Position numbers and translations under genes: made by a program | Part shown: positions 37,401 to 46,661 of the stretch, piece after piece | How positions within the stretch are numbered: the stretch's first letter is position 1 | Layout: every line of letters starts with the position of its first letter | Notes under the pieces: model-generated | Database searches by the model: none | Seen by the model: the letters and a program-made list of their open reading frames with translations, nothing else | Told to the model about the DNA's origin: nothing | From: Ornithodoros turicata | Lineage: Eukaryota > Arthropoda > Arachnida > Ixodida > Argasidae | Direction of reading: 5' to 3' | DNA: 64,000 bases | Assembly: GCF_037126465.1 (NCBI RefSeq) | Contig: NC_088209.1 | Span: 12,098,052 to 12,162,051 of the forward strand

Positions 37401-40027
37401 CTCTGATACCTGGTGTGCAAGAGAGCCCTCAATTCCACTAGAATTTTGAGAGATATCCGATTTGACATCGACTCCCTAGATTCGCCCCTGACCATGTCTG
37501 TCGCATTTAGTTATCGCACTGGAGTTGCTGGATTGCATCCACATTTTCAAAAATGCTACTTCTGAGTTTTTGTCTCGCAGCCAGTGTGATGCAGTAAGCA
37601 TTTTGAAGAGCGTGGGAATTTGTGCCGCAGAAAGAACGTGAAAAGACCAAGGGACCCAACTGGTTTGGACTGGGAGCGCCTGAGATAACGGACGAACTCA
37701 AGAATGACCTGGAGGTCTTGCGCATGCGAGCAGTGCTGGACCCAAAGCAGTTCTACAAAAAGAATGACCTCAAAGTCCTGCCCAAGTACTTCCAGGTAAC
37801 ATAAAATGTTGTGACAAGGCGTCTTTCGTACATTTTCGTGGCAGGCTGACGAGAGTTGCTCTGCATGCAGGTTGGCACGGTGATGGATAACGCAGCCGAC
37901 TTCTATCACGCTCGCGTTCCAAAGAAGGATCGAAAGCGTACGCTCGTCGAGGAGTTGCTCGCGGATGCGGAGTTCACAAAGTAGGTTGCGTCTCTAGCCT
38001 GTGTAGTTGGTGGCGCCAAACAGGACCAATTACAGATTTCAGTGATTTATTGTGTACATGTTGTTATATTATCTTTTTGTTTTTTTTTTCTTTCTCCACG
38101 CGTATCTTTATTTGCGGGACTGTGTTGCGGGCTTGCCCTTTCAGTCCCGATGCAACTGTGAAAAAAAAAAAAAAGCTTCTCACGAATTAAATTTATCTTA
38201 TCTGATCTGTCTTATGTGCAAGTACAATAGGCTGTGCACTCATAGAGCCCTCTGTTTTGGGGTTTTCTAACTTCTTGAAGTCTGAGGAGGGGATTGAAAT
38301 TGGGTTTTACCTACGGTAACGGTGCAAATGGGGGTAAGAGCAGATCTACCCTAAAACAAGACACTCTGAGCATGCATAGTCCTTTCGGTCTTGGGGTGGT
38401 AACGAAGTTACAAGTAAGGTTTCCTGTATTTACTGGAAAGTACCGAAATTTTTACTCAGTCAACGTAACGCTGGTAATAACTGGACTGAGCACTTCAAAT
38501 TATTTCTTGTAGCAGAGCATGTGTTAACAGATGAACTCCCAGAGGAGAGCTTTTTGAGAGACAGCTTCCAGCTTGCTTGCACTATCTGTGTAGTATGGAG
38601 GGAGCATTTTCAAGCTTAACATTGTTGCTATCAAAGGAGTGGAGCCTAAATCTTTTCACGTGGACCTGGCAATTCATTCGAACAAGTTCTGTTTTTAATG
38701 GTACACCGTACAATATAACCAAAAAATAAATAAATAGAGGAGCTCCCTCTTTGCATAGGAAATGCTAGTTTTTTTTTTTTTGCTTTTTGCTTTGGTGATT
38801 TTCACACACTGACTTCATGTTTAAAAAATAATTCTGGTGAGCAAAATGACCACAAATTTTTTGCATCAAATTTCTGAGAAAATTTAAACCAGAAACTCTA
38901 ATTACAAGTGACTTAACGAGCTTCATGAAACCCTAATTAAGTTACTTGCATAGTGCTATATTTTGGCCATTTGAATGCTCTGGACGTTTCTTCCATTGTG
39001 AGGATAATGCTAGAGAAATTCAATGCAGGTGTCCCTTCAAGCACATCTCTTGAATGACTTTTAGCGACCTTTTTGACTGAAGGGGTGCTTGAAGCATAAC
39101 CATGATGTGATGTAATTGTAGTTGGACAGAACCAGTGTTAAAATTAAGCTTTTGAAAGTAGCGTTTACTTAGCTTTTCTTTCTTAAAAGGTAACTGTAGC
39201 GTGACTAAATTACTGTAACTTAGTGACTGTATCCGTAACTCAACTTTTTTTAAGATAAAGAATTTTATATTGGCGGGGCTTGAGATACCCCATTCTTCAG
39301 GTCCCAGTGGACACCAGATATCCCCGAGACATACCAGAAAAGTCGTGAACGTCACAGACGTCTCGTACGTCACACGGATGTTGCACGGATGTACACAATG
39401 GGACGTTATAGATACTCGTAGCTTGTACATCCCTGCGACATCCCCTGGGCATGGAGCACAGGATATGTCACAGTACGAAGAATGACTCAGTTGTAAGGAA
39501 ATAATTTCAATAAATTTGATTGAATTGTTTTCTTTAATGAACCTGTACAGGTACGTGGTGTTTGTATGTAATGGTTTACGAGTGCAACAGTATCTTTGCA
39601 TCTGGAATAATGGGCCTAAGTATGCGTGAAATAATAGCAGGCCAAAAATCTAACTTGTAAGAGCATGAAGTATGGGCAATAAGTAAGGACTTTCGATGTG
39701 TCTATCATTGTATGTATTACGCTGTATGTACAAAATATTTACATAAACGCTTCAAGCAAACGAGGAGAGCTATCGGCATTAAAGCTGCATATAGCCGATA
39801 ATCGCATTATAGATGATAGCTTGAATTAAAAACACAGTGTGTGATAGACATCAAGCTGGTAATGTTGTAATGTAAACTGGCAACATGTATCTGGTTGACT
39901 CATCGCTGGTGCTTATCCCCTTTTCAGGTATAACAAAAAAAAATACAGCGAAGCAGCCGCAAGAAAACAAAAGGTGTCACGAAAAGCTGCAAGGCATATG
40001 AACCGGCTCAAGAAGAGGAAGGTGTAA
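28401..40027 (+). CDS. DNTTIP2: Fcf2-domain pre-rRNA processing protein (DNTTIP2/TdIF2 family), 7 exons
   Basis: Proposed coding exons: 28,401-28,497, 28,626-28,746, 32,816-32,948, 33,068-33,163, 37,631-37,795, 37,871-37,980 and 39,928-40,027. All have GT/AG borders and compatible phases, giving 273 codons plus stop. The N-terminal part has an acidic serine-rich stretch (SSSESSDEEFGD). The last three exons encode the Fcf2 domain: GPNWFGLGAPEITDELKNDL, RAVLDPKQFYKKNDLKVLPK, YFQVGTVMDNAADFYHARVP, RKRTLVEELLADAEFTKYNK and a basic tail. In yeast, Fcf2 is a nucleolar SSU-processome factor for early 18S rRNA cleavages; the animal homologue is DNTTIP2. At 273 residues it is close to yeast Fcf2 (217) and much shorter than vertebrate DNTTIP2, so N-terminal exons may be missing. 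The first exon and its ATG are the least certain parts. A polyadenylation signal follows at 40,032. Confidence 0.85.
29280..30720 (+). pseudogene. THAP-domain / P-element-like transposase relic
   Basis: From 29,280 a frame reads MSNRCYVVNWRGN, a stop, NDEPKVNLFCSPR; after a one-base frameshift it continues DATQCAKWLIAITRKYLELK then TCVK to a splice-donor-like site (29,439). This is the THAP zinc-module layout (Met, C-x-V, RGN, a lysine, a phenylalanine-rich loop, then C-A-K-W), with the second Cys replaced by Trp. After an intervening mariner-type insert, about 30,488-30,660 encodes LSIFPSYPAYMSKPEHTKRR, one stop, then VKRLKSIYMT and FEEEERRPHF, resembling the linker that follows THAP domains in such proteins. 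In-frame stops and a frameshift make it dead. It lies in intron 2 of the Fcf2-domain gene. Confidence 0.65.
29553..30330. mobile_element. Mariner-type foldback MITE with long inverted repeats, TA duplication
   Basis: Termini CAGGGTGTCCCACCGAAA at left and its inverse at right, flanked by TA on both sides. Inverted similarity runs inward for roughly 300 bp per arm: the plus-strand motifs AGTTGGAAAATTAATTACCG, AGCTCTCAGATGTCAATGAG and CCCGGGAAAAAAC all appear in both orientations. The length is 778 bp. No transposase is present. It interrupts the THAP relic. Confidence 0.9.
30776..31180 (+). pseudogene. Possible further coding relic (unidentified)
   Basis: A 98-codon frame (30,776-31,072) contains SDASEFEDILASLDSLLNAV and a strong donor-like GTAAGT at 30,979. 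An acceptor/donor-bounded segment at 31,124-31,178 encodes VREAISLLSSASSCNNKK in another frame. Codon content looks protein-like but the two pieces are not phase-compatible. It may be the downstream part of the THAP/P-like relic, or an undetected alternative exon of the host gene. I do not recognise the family. Confidence 0.3.
31538..32754. mobile_element. hAT-type non-autonomous element, TIR CAGTGATGGCCA, near-perfect 8-bp TSD
   Basis: The left end CAGTGATGGCCATTAACTGC and right end ...AGTTAACTACTGGCCATCACTG are inverted. Subterminal TAGTTTAACTA/GTAGTTAAAACTA repeats occur at both ends. The flanks CAAAATGT (31,530-31,537) and CAAAATAT (32,755-32,762) match at 7 of 8 bases. It is interrupted by a second hAT-type element at 31,588-32,382. 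Confidence 0.85.
31588..32382. mobile_element. GC-rich hAT-type MITE nested in another hAT element, 8-bp TSD GTTCAATT
   Basis: Inverted termini TAGAGCACTGCACGGGCC are flanked by perfect 8-bp duplications GTTCAATT (31,580-31,587 and 32,383-32,390). Subterminal regions are packed with GGGCCGGGC-type repeats in both orientations, giving a local G+C far above the surroundings; the centre is ordinary sequence. TAG...-starting termini with repeated subterminal motifs recall Ac-type hAT elements. The length is 795 bp with no coding capacity. Confidence 0.9.
33205..34148. mobile_element. pogo/Tigger-type DNA element, TA duplication (944 bp)
   Basis: Starts TA-CAGTTGAACCTCTCAATAAC and ends TTCGTTATATAGAGGTTCAACTG-TA. 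Repeated subterminal motifs TTTAACGAAA (33,233-33,358 and 34,077-34,105). No intact transposase. It lies in intron 4 of the Fcf2-domain gene. Confidence 0.85.
34149..35574. other. Intron sequence, no recognised element
   Basis: About 1.4 kb of intron 4 of the Fcf2-domain gene. A/T-rich runs and short open frames only; nothing I can assign. Confidence 0.5.
35575..36239. mobile_element. Tigger-type DNA element, TA duplication (665 bp)
   Basis: Left CAGTTGCCGTTCAATTCTTC and right ...TTTTTCGGTCGGCGACTG... are imperfectly inverted, each bordered by TA. Subterminal CTGAATAATCGAGCAGTCCG is echoed by CCGAATAATCGAGCATATCC near the other end. A minus-strand frame (35,585-35,830) with an acidic stretch DSVHDSDDVLLWEIEADV could be the remains of a transposase C-terminus, but this is weak. 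Confidence 0.7.
36240..36955. other. Intron sequence, no recognised element
   Basis: Part of intron 4 of the Fcf2-domain gene. It contains a poly-C run near 36,846-36,855. No coding or repeat family recognised. Confidence 0.5.
36964..37405. mobile_element. hAT-type MITE with perfect 8-bp TSD ATACCTGG (442 bp)
   Basis: Begins CAGAGCATCAAACCGGAACC and ends GGTTCCGGTCCGGCCCGCTCTG. The identical octamer ATACCTGG flanks it at 36,956-36,963 and 37,406-37,413. The subterminal regions carry many GGTTC(C)GG/GAACCGG motifs in both orientations (for example GGTTCGATTAACCGGTTC), typical of transposase-binding arrays in hAT elements. Confidence 0.92.
37631..37980 (+). other. Core Fcf2 domain exons with an 75-bp intron between them
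   Basis: Exon 5 (37,631-37,795, 55 codons) and exon 6 (37,871-37,980) are separated by a very short intron of 75 bp (37,796-37,870), in contrast to the 1.9-4.5 kb introns elsewhere in this gene. They hold the most conserved residues (WFGL, LDPK-FYKKND, PKYFQVG, DFYHARVPKK, KRTLVEELLAD), which makes the gene call firm. Confidence 0.88.
37981..39927. other. Intron 6 of the Fcf2-domain gene
   Basis: Contains a 14-15-bp A run near 38,161, a T run near 38,768, and several AT-rich segments. A segment at 39,275-39,480 is relatively GC-rich and alternates GACGT/CACGGATG motifs. No element ends with duplications found. Confidence 0.5.
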
Positions 40028-40031
40028 ATGC

Positions 40032-40037
40032 AATAAA
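40032..40037 (+). terminator. Polyadenylation signal AATAAA of the Fcf2-domain gene
   Basis: AATAAA only 5 nt after the stop codon, implying a very short 3' UTR. Confidence 0.6.
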
Positions 40038-40294
40038 TACATTTATATTTTTTGCCATTACAGTGTGGGCAGCATGAACATAAATTGCACGAAGTGCTTT
40101 TCTCGAATGCTTTTACACCTTGAGAACGAAAGGTTGTTGGATGCGCACAGCATTCTTGCCACAGCCAAAATAAAAGGAAGGGCAGGCTTTACTGATCACG
40201 TAATTACAAACGTGAAACAGTGGTAATTATAACCACTTTTATGAACAAAATATTAGGTTTAAAGTAGTTTAAAATCCCATCTGAACACCATATG

Positions 40295-41795
40295 CAGGGT
40301 GTTTCACAAAATTAAAAAATTAATGTGATACCTTACATTTAAAAAATTCATATAAAAAAATGTACTTGTCTGAACACTATGGGATCGAAACTACTTGTCT
40401 CAGGGGAGAGTTTACCATGACTTCTGAGCAGTTCAATGAAATTTAATTTGTGGGAAATTGAATTTTCCAAATTGGGCACCAAAATTTGCCAAGTCGATGT
40501 CACACTTTAAAAAAAACTAAAACAAAGTGCTTGCCAGATTTACCCAATTCTATTGCAAAATACATTAACTAATAAAATGATAATAGCGGCAAAAAATTGC
40601 GAAAAGCGTAGATTGGAGGTGCGCAAATTGCCGGCTGCGCCCAGATCTTCGAAAGAAGCAATGTGAGGAGGCCATGTACCTGCCCGTTCACTTTTTTTTT
40701 GTCCAGGCTCCTGCTATTAAAGTAGCATAGATGCTTAACACCCTGTTTCCTTTATATAAAACAGTTAAGTAGGCCAGTAAAATGCACTATGAGAAGTAAT
40801 CCACCCCCCATAGTGCCATAAGCACCGAAGAAATTTAATTTAAAGTATGCCGCAAAAAGCGACCGTGCGCAACTGTGGTGGGGAGCAGTACCAGCCTCTG
40901 GCCTTTCGCTGATGCCATACTGTCCGGGCTCGCTGATTGGTCAAGAGTATTGTCTGCTACTCAGCTGCTCAGGGTTCTGAAGGAGCACTGCCCATGGAAA
41001 CTCCCGCAGGACAATGAAATTCTCCATGTCCACGGTCACCCTTTCAATTCCTAATCCTCCCGAGGGAACAGGTGTACCGACTGCAGAAGAGTCCAGCCCC
41101 CACGTGCAAAAAGAAAAAGACAGATGCTGACCTCGACTGACCACACAAACATATGACGCTATAGATCGTGCCTCTCCTCCTCGTTACACCCCAGGAGGCG
41201 AGTCAAGAGTGAACGAGCGCAGCTGTGTTTGTGTATTTTTTTTTCTTTTCTAAAAAAAAAACTGCATGCATCAAAACCTTTTTTTCCTGTTCGGCAAATT
41301 GACACGTAGTATACTTGCATCAGCTGTCTTAAACCTTATATTTTGGATTGCCTTCTGTACTCCTTTAACGGCAGCGTGGTTGCAACAGGAAGTTATCTGA
41401 AAGAAGAGCGAGAAGGGAACGGGAAGGGTCGGGTGACTGTCTCTCTTCCACCACAACTTACATAACAGAACTGAGCTCCGCTGGCAGTTTTCGCACCTCG
41501 AAATGATGTTTTTCGCATATTTTTTCCAGCTACTACCAAAGCAGTAGGGATTGTATTTTATAATGCGGATAAATCTGATGTGGCCTTTCTGTTTCTGTAA
41601 AAAAAGCAAAAAGACATCAGGTTTAACAAATTTCTGATATCAATTGAGAAAATTCAAGTTCATGCAAGCTAAATTTGAGGAAAGCACTTACAAGCAATTG
41701 CAAAATCTGCCCCCCCGAGATAAATACAGTTGACCTCATAATGTTCAATTAGATTTCTTGATAGGATTTTTTTAAATGTTAGTTGAACCACCCTC
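40295..41795. mobile_element. Diverged mariner-type element with long inverted ends
   Basis: The left end CAGGGTGTTTCACAAAATTA and right end inverted GAGGGTGGTTCAACTAACAT are similar at the tips. Weaker inverted similarity continues to TTGAATTTTCCAAATTGGGC (left) against the inverse of 41,638-41,665. TA-like flanks. No coding capacity; 1.5 kb, so other insertions may lie inside. Confidence 0.5.
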
Positions 41796-42047
41796 TATAT
41801 ACAGGGTTGGTGCAGATAAAGTAGCCCCACATTTATGCACGTGTGACGTTCCCTGCTTGCCGCCTGAACTTGTGGTGGCGCGGGATCAGCCATTTATACG
41901 ATTAAAACTAACATAAAACTGTGGCAATGTAACTCTACGGAATGACAAAGTTAGTCACGAAAACTTTGCTCTCTCAGCATCCCGAATTGCCTGCACCAAT
42001 GTCAGTATGGCGGTCCTTCCGTGGCTGTGCCCGGCCACCACCACCAC

Positions 42048-42069
42048 GGGGTGGCACCGGTGCCACCCC
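42048..42069. repeat. Perfect 22-bp palindrome
   Basis: GGGGTGGCACC directly followed by its reverse complement, centred between 42,058 and 42,059. Confidence 0.85.
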
Positions 42070-45000
42070 TAGCAGTGGCTGAACGCCACTGTGCTGAAAC
42101 CGCCATGCCACATTGAAAATGCATGGAGAACAAAGTTTGCGTGGCTTACGTGCTTATTACACGGATCTTGATTACAGCGATTTTTTTAAAAATTTCTATC
42201 GCGTGGTCTTGTACTGCCAGAAGTTCGTATGGTATGCAGGGAACATGCTATGTGCGAAAATGTGGAGCTACTTTATCTGCACCCGCCCTGTAGATATACA
42301 TGATATACACAAACATGTTGCGTACACACGTCTCTGCCTGGAGCACTGCTCACTTCGTTGTATACCTCATTTCGTATCATTTTCAGCATTATGGGCAAAC
42401 TACTCGAATACATTCAATTTCAAAGAGACATTCCTTCGAATTTAATCGCACACACAGTTACATGTTTGCTTTCGTATGTAAGAAAAATTGAATATATTTG
42501 CGCAGCCCCATTAAATGTGAGGCATTACTTTTATGAAGTGACCTCTCGTAAATACCTGCCATCGGGATCTGGGAAGCCATACTTCTTTCTATCACTGACA
42601 ATTTGTAGTTACTCTGCCACATATTGGGGGGACAAAGTATGAAAGGGACTATGGCTAATCATACCTCAGCGAAACTCACTCAGGAGCTGGGGTTGCCGTA
42701 GACGCCCCAAATTCGTGAATGGGGCGCAATGGTACCACGCAGGTGAGGCACCAAGGTGTTACCTCAGGTGCCGCATGCGAATAAAATGCCATGAACCCCT
42801 CTTCGTGAATCAATCAAATTGCCAGCATAGTCATGGCTTTCTCGATGGACTCCGTGGAACGACAGCATATATGCAAATGTACATTTAATCCATACTAGAC
42901 GAAAACCATAGTGCATTTGCAAAGATATTCCAAAAGCAAGGACTAGACAGAACACTGAACTGGACAGAACTTCGAGAACGCAATAACTTTGGCTCGGGAA
43001 CAAAGGCGGCGCCACGGGAAGCGTATGGAGTCATAGCCCTTCTCAACGAGGAATTTTCCTACACCCCCCCTGCATTTTTGCAACCCCCCCCCCCCCCTAA
43101 AAAAAAAAAAATGCTCAGGTGACCCCACCCATCTCGGCCACCAACACATTCTGGTAGAGAGTCCGGAGCAGCGAATTACATCCTGTACTGTCAAGCTTGG
43201 GCTGTAGGACCACAGTCATGCAGATGATCGTACCATGCATTTGTCCAAAATCATTTGAAAGGGAGTGTTCAGTGCATTTGTTGCACGCATATACGAGCAA
43301 AAAATATGTGCGGGCACAACACAATGTGGATAGTCAAGAACCATTTGTGCCCAACTCAATCGAGCGAGGTATTCTGCTTTTTTCTTCGTTTAAGGTTTTC
43401 ACCTTTAGTTGCTAGGTACTCATTGAGCTTCGTGAGACAAGGTGCTAGCCTTTTTTCTTTGTCGGTCGTGTGATTATGCATCTTAATGTTGAAATGCCGT
43501 TCATAACGAATCTATACTCTAATGTACTGTGTTCTAACTAGAGCCCGGAATTTTAGGCATTTGCCTAAAAATGCCTATAAATGCCTAAATGCGACATTTT
43601 CAGGGTTGCGCGCCTTTTTATCGACTCTATTGAATTGTTGCCTTTTTGAACATTTTTAGATGCCATAGCAGCCTTTTTTTAGAGGTGCAAGGGTGAGCGC
43701 GTCTTTTTGTCTGATGCTGAGTGCTGAATTTTGCATTTTGTTCCTGCATGCTTGCACCTTTTTTTTTTGTTCTCGCTCTCTCGTTTGGTTTCCTTCAGTA
43801 CCTTGGTTTGCTAGAAGGGGTGCATGTATATTTGAACAAGATATTGGGCCTTTCTTGGTCCTTCAAGATCTTTGAGGCCGGAAAAAACTAAGAGTAGTAT
43901 TCGATATCACGTGGTTCTAGGTAGCCTCAGTATCCGTGTACAGGTCAAAGCATGTACAGTGTATACCGACATGTATATGTATGTGTGTATATGTACATGT
44001 ATATGTATACCGACATATACATGTATATATGTCCCGTGTGTGCTTGCACCGATCATGTCTCCTGGATGGGCGATGAAACGTCTATTGAAGGAGATGGTTA
44101 GCTTCTTATGTGAAGCCTGTGTACGGTGTAATTCATTTTCTGGTTCATGGTGCATTTGCCACTTTTTGTGATTCAGGCTGCCTCAAAATTTTTGCACTCG
44201 AGCATGAATTGGTGGTGGTTGTTAGGGGTGGAACGGGGACGCCGGTTGGGTTCTGGTGTCACCCTGAATCCTGGACGTAGTGCTGCCCCTGCTCAGAGGC
44301 GTGCTCATTCATGACTACTCATGCTCAGTGTTGCAAATGAGTTCAGCACTGATGAGCAAACGGAGAGCTGCATGTGGAGCAAGTGAGCATGAGTTAGAAA
44401 ACGGGGCTTTAGTAACAAAATTTATTTCTAACTCCAATCATAAGGGATGCTCGATGTTGATCTAAAGTTAGTCAGCATTGGTGAAACCAGGCCTAAGTCC
44501 TCGATATCCTGAACAGCTACAATGGTAGCGTAACACCATAGGCAAAAGGGGCAGTCTCATGATCAAAACGCCTGCAGCTGCTACACAGAGCAACGTGAGC
44601 ACTTATTAACCCTCATGAGCACGCTCACTCATGCTCAATGCGACGAATGATTGGGCAGATGGAGAGCTGAGCGGTGAGTGACCAAACAAGGAGCAGAGAT
44701 GAAGATGAGTTGTGTGTCACAAGTGCCGAACCGTGCTGCTAACGGCGATTTCTAAGCGAGAAGCCCTCATGCTAGCTACTAGGGATGACCACCAAACCAT
44801 GACTTACACTTTTGTACAGTTTCTAGTCTGCTGGGAGACAATTGTTAGGGAGCCGCAGAACCAGACAGCAATACGTTTCTTTTGTCGACTCAGCGTTTCT
44901 TGAGCGTCATCTGCTCCAGGTGTGTCATGTCCAGACACGCAGGGCGTGTAAAGTACTGATTGATGAAGCGCTCTGACGATCCCAAACCAACAAGTATTCC

Positions 45001-45660
45001 ACTGTATCTCGCACGAGTGCTTGCAACTACAACGATGCTTCTTTTAGGGCCCTACTGGGAGTTCTGCTTATAATGCACTGTGACTGTGGATTTTGTTTAG
45101 CAATGTAACTGCAGCTAGTTACATTTTGCTGAGGGTAACTGTAACTTAGTTGCTTTTTAAAGTAACTTATAACTGAAAAAAGTTACATGTGGCTATCACT
45201 AAGATCGTGTTTGGGGGAAGCATCAGCTGGACTAGGGCTCTTGTCTTCTCTGCGAGACGCGAACTATTTCCTTTGGGAAGTGCGGTTTCCCGAAAACATT
45301 GCTCTACTCAAGTGTGCGCGCTGGCAACAAACTTTCTTAGCTCCTTCTGGGATGTGGCAACGTTAGATCACCCGAGCGATTTAATTGGCTGCCGAGAGTT
45401 GTCTGCTGTAGTGCAAACGCAAGGTGACCGGTTGACTGCATCGAATGCAGGACAGGCGTCGTCAAACACAGCAGCAGTGAGGAAGAAAGAAAAAACAAGG
45501 TGGCGTGCCTCAATGCTGGGCAGGTGAGGTGACAATGCATACTGGCAGTTCTGGGAAGGAGTTTTTCTGACTCCTTGAAATCTCTTTTGTACACGAGGGC
45601 TGCATGTCGCAATCATACTTTTTGTACCACACCAATGGTGAAAGATACGCTTAGGGGCAA
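42070..45660. other. Gene-free repeat-rich intergenic region
   Basis: Open frames here (for example 42,113-42,445 and 45,189-45,527) show no recognisable motif. Landmarks: adjacent poly-C and poly-A runs (43,084-43,111); a TGTATATGTACATG-type microsatellite (43,960-44,030); a ~100-bp segment at 43,590-43,680 repeated near 55,990-56,050; a diverged duplicated segment with CTCATGCTCA and GGAGAGCTG at 44,320-44,400 and 44,620-44,690. The stretch at 45,100-45,205 ends TTACATGTGGCTATCACT, resembling a hAT terminus with TAGTTAC-type subterminal repeats. Confidence 0.5.
43590..43680 (+). repeat. Dispersed repeat copy 1
   Basis: Contains TCGACTCTATTGAATTGTTG, CCTTTTTGAACATTTTTAGA and TGCCATAGCAG. 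A matching order of words occurs at 55,985-56,052 (TCGACTCTACTGAATTGTAG, ATTTCTAGATGCCATAACAG). Family unknown. Confidence 0.6.
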
Positions 45661-45670
45661 ACGCGTTACA

Positions 45671-45676
45671 TTTATT
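45671..45676 (-). terminator. Polyadenylation signal for the minus-strand coiled-coil gene
   Basis: AATAAA on the minus strand about 285 bp downstream of the stop codon. Confidence 0.4.
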
Positions 45677-45960
45677 TACACGATGAGGAACACGGCGTCT
45701 TGTCTAGTCAACAACGTCACAGACGCCTTTTGACAACAATAAAATACAAAAAGTTCGTTTTCATGGTGTGGTAACATGCTTCCGACAACTGCAACCAAAG
45801 CGAATAGTGAGCACTGCACACAGCACAAGTCAATCGAGACCTATATTACACACTTCGAACGTCGCGTGTTGTGGGAATACGGAAATACCCTATCAAAAGT
45901 ACACGAAGAAATTGTAAGACCACAATCTACGCGCGGCCAGTTTCTATAGGGGGATAAACA

Positions 45961-46299
45961 CTAAACGCGATCTCCGTCCGAAGTATCGCTGGCGGACGAT
46001 CTTGCTTCTTCCATCTGCGATGTTAACTGTCCCAGCTCTGTCACTTTTGTGTTGGCGTAGTGAAAGTACATCATTTTGATCCCACTGGCGATGGACATCT
46101 TCATTCGGATGTTGTAGCGGAATGCGTATTTGTTGTTCTTTTCAGCTCGCTTGTACAAGCGTTTCAAGTCACGAATCTGCTGGTCCAGAAACACAATTTG
46201 ACGATAAGTAACGTCCAGTTTATCTTGGAGTGTGACCGCACGGCCTTCTAAAACATCGTTGTCGGTCTTTGTCGTAAGATCTTCCAGATTGGCAGCCAT
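45961..46299 (-). CDS. Small coiled-coil protein, function unknown (112 aa)
   Basis: Single open frame of 112 codons starting MAANLEDLTTKTDNDVLEGR and ending ...SASDTSDGDRV. Residues about 20-60 are heptad-like (LQDKLDVTYRQIVFLDQQIR then DLKRLYKRAEKN), followed by a basic-aromatic segment and an acidic serine-rich tail. No signal peptide or membrane segment. Composition and the clean frame suggest a real, soluble, probably scaffold-like protein. I do not recognise the family. It is divergently transcribed from CDK9, 362 bp away, so the two probably share a promoter region. The start is the first ATG after stops in the frame. Confidence 0.75.
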   Translation of the reverse strand: MAANLEDLTTKTDNDVLEGRAVTLQDKLDVTYRQIVFLDQQIRDLKRLYKRAEKNNKYAFRYNIRMKMSIASGIKMMYFHYANTKVTELGQLTSQMEEARSSASDTSDGDRV

Positions 46300-46661
46300 T
46301 TTGTAACATAACTGTCAATGGAAGGAAAAGGAAATTGAATAAGTACATTCTCCTCTCTCTCGTTTTAAACGTAGGCGATGTTGTCTGCTTCAGCCAATCA
46401 CAGAGAGATTCTGACACAAGAAACTCTACGTCACTTGGAAAACGTCATGGATACTGCTGGCTATCAGCGCGGCTTATAGGCGGTCCGCACCCGGCGGTGT
46501 GTTTATTTCAATATTTTAATGATAATAGGACCCTTCGCGTGTTTCTAAAACTCTTGTTTTGAAATAAAATCGATTGTTACGATACATTTCGATGCGAACT
46601 GCATTTCGTACCATTTTTCTTTTTGCTGCGAATACGCTTTCAAGACAGGACGAAAGACAGA
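46300..46661. promoter_or_regulatory. Divergent intergenic region (shared promoter) of CDK9 and the coiled-coil gene
   Basis: 362 bp separate the two start codons. A CCAAT box in good context (CAGCCAATCA, 46,391-46,400) lies near the middle; no TATA box is evident in a clear position. A bidirectional promoter is inferred. Confidence 0.5.

Noticed and set aside
39020..39601. 193-codon minus-strand frame in intron 6 of the Fcf2-domain gene
   Set aside because: No family motif, odd composition and no splice or promoter context; left unannotated.
42113..42445. 110-codon plus-strand frame
   Set aside because: No motif recognised and no supporting signals in a repeat-rich region.
45189..45527. 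112-codon plus-strand frame before the coiled-coil gene
   Set aside because: It begins within a hAT-like terminus and shows no recognisable domain.
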